Assembly: GCF_001592735.1 (NCBI RefSeq) | Contig: NZ_LUKE01000003.1 | Coordinates: 62,001 to 126,000 of the forward strand | DNA: 64,000 nt | Direction: 5' to 3' | DNA from: Bdellovibrio bacteriovorus | GTDB taxonomy: Bacteria > Bdellovibrionota > Bdellovibrionia > Bdellovibrionales > Bdellovibrionaceae | In this document: positions 18,152 to 26,787 of the stretch, in pieces | Layout of the letters: every line of letters begins with the position of its first letter | How positions within the stretch are numbered: position 1 is the stretch's first letter | Made by a program: the position numbers and the translations under genes | Notes under the pieces: model-generated | What the model saw: the letters and a program-made list of their open reading frames with translations, nothing else | What the model was told of the DNA's origin: nothing | Databases searched by the model: none

Positions 18152-18786
18152 GAAGCTTTGGCTGTCGGATTTGATTTTTTTCTTTGAGCATACTTCTGAC
18201 AGTCATCTAAAATGCCTAAATAAAAATCTCGGGTCATTTCCATATTTTTCATAGTGTCTGCCAATTTATCTGGATCCAAAGTCTCTGCCGTCTTAAATGC
18301 ACTTTCAACGTGATCTGGGTCTTCATCGACATGAATATCCAAAAAGCGAGTCGGGTAGTTGGCTTTCGCCACTTGTTCACGAATAGCTTTACCGAACTCC
18401 ACCGCAATACCTTCTAAAGGTAAAATCCAACCCATTAAAGGTTCGACCGACACGTTTTGCAGTTTGTAAAGTTGAACGGCGTACAGCGCGGTGGTCACCG
18501 GGAATTCGCCAATTTGTTCTGGTTTAAAGCCCATATCCGTCAGGTCGCGAAGTGCTAGAATTTCATGACCTCTTTCTTCGGTAGAGTGTTTTGAAAGGCG
18601 TCTTTGCATCGGTGCTTGCTTAGGGCCACACTTTGCCGCGCCCATTAACAAAACATTACAGCTCATGGATGAGTAGTAATAGGTTTGGGCCAACCATGCG
18701 GCATAAAAATCTCGATCATGCCAAGGATACTTTTGTACGGCAGCCAGATCATTGATGATTGAGTGGTATTTTTCAGAAACATTCAT
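18148..18786 (-). CDS. Haem-oxygenase-fold iron-dependent oxidase (TenA/CADD/UndA-like)
   Basis: A 212-residue all-helical protein of the haem-oxygenase-like diiron oxidase superfamily. Candidate metal ligands are visible: Glu71-x2-His74 (STEERGHE), Glu125 in ILPLEGIAVEFG, and His152-x3-Asp156-x2-His159 in FLDIHVDEDPDHVE. The last spacing matches, as I recall it, the metal site of Chlamydia CADD. Family members oxidise fatty acids, amino acids or amines with O2. It is the last gene of a three-gene operon with a desaturase and an acyltransferase-like gene, pointing to a lipid substrate. Substrate and product cannot be read from sequence. Confidence 0.75.
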   Translation of the reverse strand: MNVSEKYHSIINDLAAVQKYPWHDRDFYAAWLAQTYYYSSMSCNVLLMGAAKCGPKQAPMQRRLSKHSTEERGHEILALRDLTDMGFKPEQIGEFPVTTALYAVQLYKLQNVSVEPLMGWILPLEGIAVEFGKAIREQVAKANYPTRFLDIHVDEDPDHVESAFKTAETLDPDKLADTMKNMEMTRDFYLGILDDCQKYAQRKKSNPTAKAS

Positions 18787-18816
18787 AGGATTCTCCCTTT
18801 TGTTAAAAATAAAAAA

Positions 18817-19527
18817 CTAAGCGGCCTTTTTTGTTTGCTCGGTTCTTGCGACCGTAAATGGGTCTTCACTGCGGAAGAGCACTCGTTTTTCCCAAAGTTC
18901 TTGGGATAGATGCCATGCTTTTTCCTGAGGATGGAAGACCTCGCGATTTCTTTGTACGACGACATCACAAGGAATGCCGCGCATGACTCGTGCTGATTCT
19001 AGCAAGTCGTAACCCAGGGCCTGAGATAAAAGTGGCACTTTAACTTCCACGCGGGCTGCCCCCACCATGCCGTCCGCCGGACTTAACGAAAAACTGCGAT
19101 TGGCTAGATAAAAAAGCAGCTTACTGATTGGTATGGGGCTGATGGATTTACGTTGAGTCGGTGGGATCATCAAAGCTTCGAAAGTCATGATTTTTTGAAT
19201 GCCCATCTCGTGCAGCTTGTATAGATTTTCTTCGCCCACGATCTGTAGGTATTCGAGATGCTTGCTTAGAGCGTCGCGAAAATCCATAAAGCGGTGGGCT
19301 GAAAACCCTGCGACTTCTCCGTCTACGGTGATACAGTGAAGAACTTCAAAACTTCGAAAGCCGGCAAGGCTTGGTAAAGTTGAGCTTCCGTGTTCTTTAT
19401 AAATATCGGTCCACAGCGGGTTCCAAATATCATAGATCTTGGCGCGCAGTTCGCGTGCCTCTTTAGAGATGTAAGATCCGTTTTGAATAACATAAAACTG
19501 GACATCGCTCGCTTTATTATCACTCAT
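18817..19527 (-). CDS. Putative N-acyltransferase (GNAT / acyl-homoserine-lactone-synthase-like)
   Basis: 236 residues, soluble. The N-terminal layout (charged helix KEARELRAKIYDIWNPLWT, then strand RSFEVLHCITVDGEVAGFSAHRF) resembles the acyl-ACP-using N-acyl amino acid synthase and GNAT folds, but no decisive acetyl-CoA motif is seen, so the call is tentative. It sits between the desaturase (8-bp overlap with its end) and the diiron oxidase (30 bp). The combination suggests transfer of a modified fatty acyl group onto an amine. It might alternatively be a carrier or dedicated unknown enzyme. Confidence 0.45.
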   Translation of the reverse strand: MSDNKASDVQFYVIQNGSYISKEARELRAKIYDIWNPLWTDIYKEHGSSTLPSLAGFRSFEVLHCITVDGEVAGFSAHRFMDFRDALSKHLEYLQIVGEENLYKLHEMGIQKIMTFEALMIPPTQRKSISPIPISKLLFYLANRSFSLSPADGMVGAARVEVKVPLLSQALGYDLLESARVMRGIPCDVVVQRNREVFHPQEKAWHLSQELWEKRVLFRSEDPFTVARTEQTKKAA

Positions 19528-20500
19528 GATGACTCCCGCTTTTTTTTGTAAGGTCTTCTAACAAGGTTTTTTCTCCGAAAAAAAAGTAAGCATCGTTTTG
19601 ATGGGCTGAGGCCGCAAATTCCGGTGTTTGTAAAAGCTCATGATGCAGCTTAGGTAGATTGTATTGAGGGACTGAAGGATACAGGTGGTGACTGAGGTGA
19701 TAACGAATGTGGTGGGGGCCAAATAAGAAAGCTTCCAGTGGCGAACATAAGATATCGCGGGTTTGATTAAAGTCATCTTTATAAGACAAGGCAAAGTGTT
19801 CGGAGATACTTCGAATACGTTCGATCACCGGCATCACAACTAGGTACGGTACAATCCAGTACACGAAAAGCTCATAACCAAGGTGCAAGCTATAAGTCAC
19901 GACCGCTACGGTGCTGTAAAAAAGAATTTTCTTTCCCAGCAACAGGAGGGCCGACTTGGAAGTGTAAGTGTTTTTAGAGAAAACACCGGACAACGAGGCA
20001 AAGAGCAGGATCATTTTGAACCAGCCAGTGATCAAAATCTTAAACATGGTTTTCCAAAGTTGCATGCGTGTTTGCGGGAAGGTCCATTCGGGCAATGAGG
20101 CTTTTCGGGCCCAATCGGGATCTTGCATCGTATTTAAGTAACGGTGATGTTTTAAATGATGGGCGCGATAAGTGGTTGTACAAAAGAAGATGGGGAACGC
20201 GGCAAAGGTGTCAGAAATGAAATTATTGAGTGCATGACTTTTTGCGAGGCGAAAATGCGCTCCTTCATGGGACAACACTAATAAAGCGTGCTGTCTTGAG
20301 GCGATGACGATTGCGGCGATAATATAGGTCCACAGCGATGAAAATTGGTTTGCCACAAGCATCGCGCAACCGATGGTCGCCCAATCAAATACCAAGGGCT
20401 TGATGCCTTGGACGAAAGAAAGTTTCGAAAGTTGAATCACGTGAGAGTTGACTGACGATGCGTGTTCGGCAACGGGCGTTGTCTTTGGTAATGCACTCAT
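19520..20500 (-). CDS. Fatty acid desaturase, membrane diiron family
   Basis: Introduces a double bond into acyl chains at the inner membrane. From the ATG at 20500 (GGGGAT upstream; longer frames lack support) the protein is 326 residues with four membrane helices. The three histidine boxes are present: HEGAH (78-82), HHLKHH (114-119) and HLSHH (268-272), the last within GPHHIRYHLSHHLYPSVP. Two downstream genes overlap or follow closely. It could be a general lipid desaturase, but its operon partners favour a specialised acyl product. Confidence 0.9.
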   Translation of the reverse strand: MSALPKTTPVAEHASSVNSHVIQLSKLSFVQGIKPLVFDWATIGCAMLVANQFSSLWTYIIAAIVIASRQHALLVLSHEGAHFRLAKSHALNNFISDTFAAFPIFFCTTTYRAHHLKHHRYLNTMQDPDWARKASLPEWTFPQTRMQLWKTMFKILITGWFKMILLFASLSGVFSKNTYTSKSALLLLGKKILFYSTVAVVTYSLHLGYELFVYWIVPYLVVMPVIERIRSISEHFALSYKDDFNQTRDILCSPLEAFLFGPHHIRYHLSHHLYPSVPQYNLPKLHHELLQTPEFAASAHQNDAYFFFGEKTLLEDLTKKSGSHHE

Positions 20501-20755
20501 AAACGATCCCCAAGAAATTGATGCCCGGCCTATCGGTCTCGAAAAAAATGAACTTAAGGCCAAATTAATTAATGTATTGTTTTGTGATCTTGCGTTCAGA
20601 AATCTCAAAGCTGCATGCCCCCAAATGAATGTCTCAATTTTTTTTTCTAGACAAACGCACCCGAGTTCATGTCGCTATTGATAATCAACTGATATCCTCC
20701 GAGGGCGGAGATTTTCGACTTGGCCTTAGCGTAATTTTGTTTTTACATTGAAGGC

Positions 20756-21139
20756 ATGAAGTTAGAAAAGACCCATCCCGGAAGTTGTCATTGTAAAGCC
20801 ATCAAGTTTGAGGTCGACTTGCCTCAAGGGCTTGTGGATCCGAAACGCTGCAACTGTTCATTTTGTCGTCGTCGAGGTACCATCGTGGCGGCGACACCTC
20901 AAAAAGGTTTTCGGTTGCTCAGTGGGGACGAGAGGCTCAGCGTTTACGAGTTTAACACCCGTACAGCAAAACACTTTTTTTGTTCCATATGTGGGATTCA
21001 CACTCACAATATAAGTCGCACCAACCCGGATCAAATTCGCTTTAACATCGCCTGTCTTGAAGGCCTGAATCCTTTTGAACTGGGTGAAGTGCCAGTCTCT
21101 GACGGTGTCAATCATCCGGCCGATAGATTGAAGGAATAA
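20756..21139 (+). CDS. GFA (glutathione-dependent formaldehyde-activating)-like zinc protein
   Basis: 127 residues with the GFA/CENP-V fold's cysteine pattern: Cys11-x-Cys13, Cys32-x-Cys34-x2-Cys37 and Cys76-x2-Cys79, which bind structural and catalytic zinc in family members. These proteins form S-hydroxymethylglutathione or act on other thiol adducts; the real substrate is usually unknown. It is divergent from the desaturase operon and 100 bp upstream of mutM. Confidence 0.88.
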   Translation: MKLEKTHPGSCHCKAIKFEVDLPQGLVDPKRCNCSFCRRRGTIVAATPQKGFRLLSGDERLSVYEFNTRTAKHFFCSICGIHTHNISRTNPDQIRFNIACLEGLNPFELGEVPVSDGVNHPADRLKE

Positions 21140-21186
21140 TTGGTTTTGCTTCGTAAGGATTGGCGTGGCCTTTAAGATTTTTCTGG

Positions 21187-21192
21187 TATAAT
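21187..21192 (+). promoter_or_regulatory. Extended -10 promoter of mutM
   Basis: TGGTATAAT gives a perfect -10 box with an extended TGn element, 48 bp before the mutM ATG. The -35 region is weak (TTTAAG), which fits extended -10 promoters. Confidence 0.6.
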
Positions 21193-21239
21193 GATCTTGA
21201 GCAGAAAAAAATGCCATCGAGACAAGGAGCTAGAAGCAA

Positions 21240-22052
21240 ATGCCAGAGCTTCCCGAGGTGGAGGTCGTTAAAAACGGCCTTCAGGAAATTCTAAAACATC
21301 AACCCACGTTAGAAAAAGTTGAGCTCACGCGCAAAGATTTGCGCGAGCCTATGCCAGCACGCGCACTTAAAAAACTGGAAGGTGAAAAACTGCTTTCGGT
21401 GGAAAGACGGGCGAAGTACTTGCTTCTCTGGACGCCGCAAGGTGCCATGATATCTCACCTCGGCATGACCGGCACATGGCGTGTCGCGCCAAAAGGGGAG
21501 GAAAGAGATCATGATCATATCTATCTTCATTTCTCAGGTGGTTTGCGTTTAGCTTACCGAGACCCTCGTCGCTTCGGCGTTTTTGATTTCACCAAAGAGC
21601 CGTCCACGCACGCCAAGTTTAAAGATTTAGGACCGGAGCCTTTAAGTGAGGAGTTCACAGGCGCTGAACTGTGGAATCGCTTAAGAAATAAGCAAGTTTC
21701 TTTGAAAGTAGCTATCATGGATCAGAAGATCGTAGTGGGGGTGGGGAACATTTATGCGAGTGAAGCCCTTTATGCGGCGGGCATTCGGCCAACGACTGTT
21801 GCAAAAAAGCTCACACGTGAAAAAGCCGATCTGCTGGTGTTAGAGATTAAAAAAATTTTAACTCTTTCGATTGAAAAAGGTGGTTCGTCCATCAGTGATT
21901 TTGCCCAAGCAAGTGGCGAGAGTGGATACTTTCAGAATACCTTCAAAGTCTATGACAGAGCGGGAGACAAGTGTGTCGCTTGTTCTGCGAAGATTAAATC
22001 CCAAGTCCTTGGCGGTCGAAACACCTTCTGGTGCTCGATTTGTCAGAAATAA
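21240..22052 (+). CDS. mutM: Formamidopyrimidine-DNA glycosylase (8-oxoguanine repair)
   Basis: Removes 8-oxoguanine and opened purines and nicks the abasic site. The diagnostic N-terminus PELPEVEVV supplies the Pro2 nucleophile and Glu3; RRAKYLLL carries the catalytic lysine; LGMTGTWRV, YRDPRRFG and KxxxMDQKIVVGVGNIYASE are all present. The C-terminal zinc finger has Cys-x2-Cys (CVACSAK) and Cys-x2-Cys (WCSICQK). Length 270 is exactly the family norm. AAGGAG lies ten bases before the ATG. Confidence 0.97.
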   Translation: MPELPEVEVVKNGLQEILKHQPTLEKVELTRKDLREPMPARALKKLEGEKLLSVERRAKYLLLWTPQGAMISHLGMTGTWRVAPKGEERDHDHIYLHFSGGLRLAYRDPRRFGVFDFTKEPSTHAKFKDLGPEPLSEEFTGAELWNRLRNKQVSLKVAIMDQKIVVGVGNIYASEALYAAGIRPTTVAKKLTREKADLLVLEIKKILTLSIEKGGSSISDFAQASGESGYFQNTFKVYDRAGDKCVACSAKIKSQVLGGRNTFWCSICQK

Positions 22053-22189
22053 TTTTTTAAAATTCGTTTGCTAACAGCCTGAGCTTTTTGTAATTTGGTC
22101 CTTAGTCGAGTTTTAAAACAAAAATGCGGACTGAATCGGGGTCAATGAGGACCTCGCGCGGTTTGCAAAAATAACGAAGGGACAACAAC

Positions 22190-22399
22190 ATGAAAGCGAT
22201 CGTAGTAGCAGCTTTGCTAGCACTTTCTTTCACAACTGGTTTCACTTGCTCTAAAAATCAACCTGAAACTACAACTGAAACTACAACAACTACTGAAACT
22301 GTAGCTCCAACTGAAGCGGCTCCTGCTGAAGGCACTGTAGCTCCAACTGAAGCAGCTCCTGCTGAAACTCCAGCAGCTCCAGCTGGCGAAACTCACTAG
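22190..22399 (+). CDS. Small secreted Thr/Pro/Ala/Glu-rich protein, possible lipoprotein
   Basis: 69 residues. Residues 1-19 form a hydrophobic export signal followed by Cys20 (FTC); Thr at -1 is not a canonical lipobox, so lipidation is uncertain. The mature part is a Thr/Glu run, then two copies of VAPTEAAPAE separated by Gly-Thr, giving an extended, acidic, disordered peptide. AAGGGACAACAAC precedes the ATG, and a strong terminator follows at 22470. A monocistronic unit with strong signals suggests high expression. No family was recognised. Confidence 0.75.
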   Translation: MKAIVVAALLALSFTTGFTCSKNQPETTTETTTTTETVAPTEAAPAEGTVAPTEAAPAETPAAPAGETH

Positions 22400-22764
22400 T
22401 TAAATTTTCTAGGGCTTTGGCCTCGGATATTAAACTACAAATCTCGATGAGAGATTGAAGTTTCAAGTGAAGCCCTCTTCGGAGGGCTTTTTTTTTGCTC
22501 GAAAATAATGAACAGACTCTTTTGTCTACAGCCTTGGGTTATTATCAACTGCTTCGTGGAGTAAACAGACAAAAATGAGGTTTTAGGCGTTTTACCTCAT
22601 ATTTCGATGGCCGGACACTCCCTCGGGAATATGCCAAAAGCCTGATTTACACTCGCGTTTCACTCACTTTTTGAATCTAACCGGGAATGAGGGCCTGAAG
22701 CCCTTGCACAAGCCTTCATTACACGCTCTAATTAATGTGTCTAAAAATATGAAGGAGTAACAAC
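22400..22764. other. Intergenic region with terminator and fadE leader
   Basis: After the terminator at 22470-22496 there is a leader of about 260 bp before fadE. I see several short repeats of GAGGGCCTGAAGCCC type and an AT-rich box CTCTAATTAATG at 22727-22738, but no coding sequence and no recognised riboswitch. Confidence 0.4.
22470..22496 (+). terminator. Rho-independent terminator after the small Thr/Pro-rich protein
   Basis: AAGCCCTC-TTCG-GAGGGCTT, an 8-bp stem with a stable UUCG-type tetraloop, followed by seven further T. A textbook strong terminator. Confidence 0.9.
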
Positions 22765-25221
22765 GTGGATTTTATCAACGCATATCATGGGTATTTTCTA
22801 GAGTGCTGCACGTGGGCCTGGGTTCTTGGCTCTATCGCGCTTCTGCTCTTTGTAGGATTCTTCAGCAGCCCGCTGATTGTATGGACCATTGCTTTGGCGG
22901 TCATCCTTTTTGGATTCGGAGCGCCCCTGTGGTTGGGGATCGTATTTGCTGTTTTAGCCGTGATCTTTAATATCCCGCCGATTCGTGCCGCCGTTTTCAC
23001 GTCGGGCGTATTTGCAATTTTTAAAAAATTCGAATTCCTTCCAAAAATTTCGGACACTGAAAAAGCCGCTCTCGATGCGGGTGTGGTGTGGGTGGAAAAA
23101 GATCTTTTCTCTGGTAAGCCCAACTTTGGCAACTTGATGAAAGAAGCTTATCCAGATTTAACCGCTGAAGAAAAAGCCTTCATGGACGGTCCGGTTAATA
23201 ATCTTTGCGCGATGATTGACCACTGGGAGATCTATAAAAAACGCGAAATTCCTCAAGAGATCTGGGACTACATTAAGAAAGAAAAATTCTTAGGCATGAT
23301 CGTACCTAAAGAGTACGGCGGTCTGGGATTCTCTGCTCTGTGCCATTCTGAAGTGATCATGAAAATCTCGTCTCGCTCTTTAGCGGTTGCGATTCAAGTC
23401 ATGGTTCCAAACTCACTGGGGCCGGCAGAATTACTTGCTCACTACGGAACCGACGCACAAAAAAATCATTGGTTGCCTCGTTTAGCGCTGGGCCAAGAGA
23501 TTCCTTGTTTTGGTTTGACCGAGCCTACAGCGGGTTCTGATGCAGGCTCCATCACTTCTCACGGTGTTCTTTTCAAAGGGGCTGATGGGAAGTTGCAAAT
23601 CAAACTCAACTGGAACAAACGTTGGATCACCCTGGCGGCGATTTCTTCGGTGATTGGTTTGGCGTTCCGTTTGCGCGACCCGGAAAACTTACTGGGTAAA
23701 GGTGAGGATCTGGGGATCACGTGCGCCTTGATCCCATCAAACCTTCCGGGTGTGGTGATTGGTCGTCGTCATGATCCTTTAAATACACCTTTTTATAACT
23801 GTCCCACTCAAGGTCACGATGTGATCGTGAATGCCGAAGATGCGATCGTGGGCGGTGTTGCTGGCGCGGGTCGTGGTTGGGGTATGTTGATGGAATGTTT
23901 GGCGGCAGGTCGTGGTATTTCTTTGCCGGCTCAAGCAACGGGTGGCGCAAAACTTTTAACTCGTATTTGTTCAGCTCATGCGGTGGTTCGCCGTCAGTTC
24001 GGTATGTCTATTGGTAAGTTCGAGGGTATCGAAGAGCCTTTGGCACGCATTGGTGCTTCAACTTACACCCTTGAAGCGATGAGAAGATATTGCTTAGGAG
24101 CTTTAGATAAAGGTATCAAGCCCGGTGTTATCACGGCGATGCAAAAATACTATGCGACTGAAATGGGTCGTAAAGGTATTAACGACGCGATGGATATCAT
24201 GGGTGGTGCGGGTATCTCTATGGGACCTCGCAATCTTATTTCTGAAATTTATATCGCGACTCCGATTGGTATCACGGTTGAAGGTGCGAACATTATGACA
24301 AGAACTTTGATCATCTTTGGTCAAGGGGCTTTGCGTGCGCATCCGTTTGCGTATGCGGAAGTCAAAGCATACGAAGCCAATGATTTGAAAGCTTTTGATG
24401 CGGCTTTCAGTGGTCACATTGGTCACATCGTGCGCAATACCTGCCGCGCGATCCTTTTATCGCTTTCTCGCGGTTACTTAGCGGCGACCCCAGACTGTCA
24501 TCCACAAATGAAAGTGTACTTCCGTCGTCTTTCTTGGACTTCGGCGACCTTCGCATTGTTGTCTGACGTGGCGATGGGTGTTCTTGGTGGGACATTGAAA
24601 GCAAAACAAAAACTGACAGGTCGTTATGCCGATATTCTAGCGAATATGTACATGGCGACAGCGGTTCTTCGTCGTTTTGAAGCTGAAGGTCGTCGTGAAG
24701 AAGATCTTCCGTTTGTTCATTACTCTTTAAAAAATAATATGGCTGAAATCCAAAAAGGTTTTGATGGCATTTTCGACAACTTGAAAATCCCTGGAATCCG
24801 TTGGTTCTTTAAAGGTTGGATCGGCGCTTGGTCAAGAATCAATTCCGTGGGCTCTCAAGCTTCGGACGGTTGGTCTCATGCGATTGCTGATGCAATGATG
24901 AAAGAAGGCGGCATCCGTGATCGTCTGACAGATGGTATTTATTTGGATAAAAATCCAAATCACCAAATGGGTCGTTTGGAAAATGCCTTCCAAGTCAGCT
25001 TAAAAGCTGATGCGGCGGAAAAGAAAATCCGCAAAGCGGTTCGCGATGGCATCTTGCCTAAGAAAAAAACGAACATGCTTTACGATGAAGCTAAAAATAA
25101 AAACGTTATCAGCGCTGATGAACACAAGCTTCTGCAAGAAGCCGACGGCATCAGATATGATGCGATCTTGGTAGATGATTTCTCGGAAGAGCAGTATCAC
25201 GCCAACAAGGTCATCCGCTAG
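22765..25221 (+). CDS. fadE: Acyl-CoA dehydrogenase, FadE type
   Basis: First step of fatty acid beta-oxidation, acyl-CoA to enoyl-CoA with FAD. The 818-residue length, two N-terminal membrane segments (residues 20-75) and the large C-terminal domain mark the enterobacterial FadE type rather than the 380-residue mitochondrial type. Visible are the acyl-CoA dehydrogenase N-terminal FLGMIVPKEYGGLGFS, FGLTEPTAGSDAGS, and the C-terminal MGRKGINDAMDIMGGAGISMGPRN and TVEGANIMTRTL. It starts with GTG, preceded by AAGGAG seven bases upstream. In a predator it would burn prey lipids. Confidence 0.95.
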   Translation: MDFINAYHGYFLECCTWAWVLGSIALLLFVGFFSSPLIVWTIALAVILFGFGAPLWLGIVFAVLAVIFNIPPIRAAVFTSGVFAIFKKFEFLPKISDTEKAALDAGVVWVEKDLFSGKPNFGNLMKEAYPDLTAEEKAFMDGPVNNLCAMIDHWEIYKKREIPQEIWDYIKKEKFLGMIVPKEYGGLGFSALCHSEVIMKISSRSLAVAIQVMVPNSLGPAELLAHYGTDAQKNHWLPRLALGQEIPCFGLTEPTAGSDAGSITSHGVLFKGADGKLQIKLNWNKRWITLAAISSVIGLAFRLRDPENLLGKGEDLGITCALIPSNLPGVVIGRRHDPLNTPFYNCPTQGHDVIVNAEDAIVGGVAGAGRGWGMLMECLAAGRGISLPAQATGGAKLLTRICSAHAVVRRQFGMSIGKFEGIEEPLARIGASTYTLEAMRRYCLGALDKGIKPGVITAMQKYYATEMGRKGINDAMDIMGGAGISMGPRNLISEIYIATPIGITVEGANIMTRTLIIFGQGALRAHPFAYAEVKAYEANDLKAFDAAFSGHIGHIVRNTCRAILLSLSRGYLAATPDCHPQMKVYFRRLSWTSATFALLSDVAMGVLGGTLKAKQKLTGRYADILANMYMATAVLRRFEAEGRREEDLPFVHYSLKNNMAEIQKGFDGIFDNLKIPGIRWFFKGWIGAWSRINSVGSQASDGWSHAIADAMMKEGGIRDRLTDGIYLDKNPNHQMGRLENAFQVSLKADAAEKKIRKAVRDGILPKKKTNMLYDEAKNKNVISADEHKLLQEADGIRYDAILVDDFSEEQYHANKVIR

Positions 25222-25272
25222 TCGGCCGCTGAAAAAGGCCTTGGGTCCGGGTTGGCGGTAAGTAGAAAATAG

Positions 25273-25302
25273 AAAAGGGAGCCAGCTCGGCTCCCTTTTT
25301 TT
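25273..25302. terminator. Bidirectional terminator between fadE and the J-domain gene
   Basis: AAAAGGGAGCC and GGCTCCCTTTT form a stem with A-run and T-run on either side, so it can end both convergent transcripts. Confidence 0.85.
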
Positions 25303-26614
25303 ATTCTGCAAACACCTTGCTGCATTTATTAATGGGATTCAGCGCTCGCTGTTCTAAGACTTTAGCACGGCCCTTGTGGTCGGGAATGGTGGATGTTCTG
25401 CGGAATTCTGTCAGTTCCTCAGCAATGGGTGAAAGATCTTTCACTTTGTCTAAAATTGTTAGCAAGTCGCTCATTTCATGCCCCAGATGCATAAGGTTTC
25501 GCATCCAGTATTCGGTGAATTCGTATTGAACATTCTGCGCGTTTCGCTTTAAAAGCTGATAAGAAATTTCTTTAAGTTCATGGTCGCTAAAGTCGTTAAA
25601 GTCTTTTAAAGTCGTCAGGGCTTCCTTGCGGATATTAATGTCATGGTTTTCTAACTGACCAATCCAGAATGAAGCACTTGGGCCGGTTGTGACTTTAAGC
25701 TTCAATTTTTTTACGGCCGCTTCCGCGCGCTCGTTGACATGCGGATACGGCGTTTTAAGTTTGGCTATTAATTGTGCTTCGGCATCAGCGCGAGTGAGTT
25801 GAAAAAGATCCAGAGTGCGATCTTTAGCCAGGGCATAGTGAAGCAAAACGACGCCCATTTTTAAAAGCTGTGGATGCTGCATGTTTAAAAAGTTCTTTAA
25901 GGCGATTTGCAAAGGCTTTTCAGAGGTGTCCAGCTTTAAGATGATCGCGCGACCCAAAGCTTCGTACTTCCAATCGACCGTCTCTTGAGAAAACAACTCG
26001 ACTAAAATCATCTGCCGCTCATAGTCTTTTTCCATCGGCATTTCGGTGATGTACTTTTGATAGACTTTTTTCCATTGTTCATCGGAAATATTTCGGTCTT
26101 TCAGGGCCACAAAGATCGCGTCTTGCGCAGGATCAGGTTTTTGCGGAGGTGCCTCTTTCCGCGGAGAGGGGCTTGCGCTGGGGGGAGGGCTAGCTTTTGG
26201 CTTTGCCGAAGGCGATGGTTGCATCTTGGGCGCCGATTGAGTTTTTAATTTTTCAACGGGGCCAAAGCGTTTTTCAAGTGAAACCACATCCGAATTTCCA
26301 GAAAGCGAAGACCAGCGGGCATGCTGACTTCCCTCGTAAGAAAAATAATTATAATAAGCGCGCAACTTCGCGTCGCCAATAATGCTTTCCGCGGCATTGA
26401 TCACGGCTAACTTGGCGGAAGCCTCTTTGGCCGCCGCGGGGTCACTCATATAACGATCGGGGTGATACTGGCGCACCAAAGCCTTCCAAGCTTTTTTGAT
26501 TTCTTCTTGGGTGGCCGTTTTTTCTACGCCCAAAGTTTCATAGAAATTCTTCTCTGCAAGTGAGGCGAAGCTAAAAAGAATGCAAAATAAGAATGCCAAT
26601 ATGTTTCTGACCAT
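25301..26614 (-). CDS. Exported J-domain protein with helical-repeat C-terminus
   Basis: The protein begins with a strong signal peptide (VRNILAFLFCILFSFASLA) directly followed by a J-domain (residues 23-92) with the HPD triad at 51-53 (RQYHPDRYM). A Pro/Ser/Lys-rich linker (118-160) leads to a long helical part (170-430) that looks like HEAT-type repeats. J-domains stimulate cytoplasmic DnaK; one behind an export signal has no ATP-driven Hsp70 outside, so it either stays as a signal anchor facing inward or has another role. No zinc finger or DnaJ C-terminal domain is present. Confidence 0.8.
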   Translation of the reverse strand: MVRNILAFLFCILFSFASLAEKNFYETLGVEKTATQEEIKKAWKALVRQYHPDRYMSDPAAAKEASAKLAVINAAESIIGDAKLRAYYNYFSYEGSQHARWSSLSGNSDVVSLEKRFGPVEKLKTQSAPKMQPSPSAKPKASPPPSASPSPRKEAPPQKPDPAQDAIFVALKDRNISDEQWKKVYQKYITEMPMEKDYERQMILVELFSQETVDWKYEALGRAIILKLDTSEKPLQIALKNFLNMQHPQLLKMGVVLLHYALAKDRTLDLFQLTRADAEAQLIAKLKTPYPHVNERAEAAVKKLKLKVTTGPSASFWIGQLENHDINIRKEALTTLKDFNDFSDHELKEISYQLLKRNAQNVQYEFTEYWMRNLMHLGHEMSDLLTILDKVKDLSPIAEELTEFRRTSTIPDHKGRAKVLEQRALNPINKCSKVFAE

Positions 26615-26751
26615 ACAGCTTCAGTAGCATGGGCTGTGCCAGTAAAAGGGGCCCCCGGTAGTCGTGGTTCATGTTCAGCGTCTCGAAATGAGACAGATTA
26701 CAAGAAGTGCCAATTTTAGGGCTCTGGTGTTTAGAGTTTTTTCTGGGGATG

Positions 26752-26787
26752 ATAAAAAAAAGAGCCTGGGTGCTCCTTTTTATTTAA
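26752..26787 (-). terminator. Terminator after the CNNM/CBS gene
   Basis: A small GAGC/GCTC hairpin flanked by an eight-A run on the left, which becomes eight T on the minus strand. It ends the CBS-protein transcript. Confidence 0.6.

Noticed and set aside
18148-18786. True haem oxygenase
   Set aside because: The proximal-histidine region of haem oxygenases is absent, while a set of carboxylate and histidine metal ligands is present.
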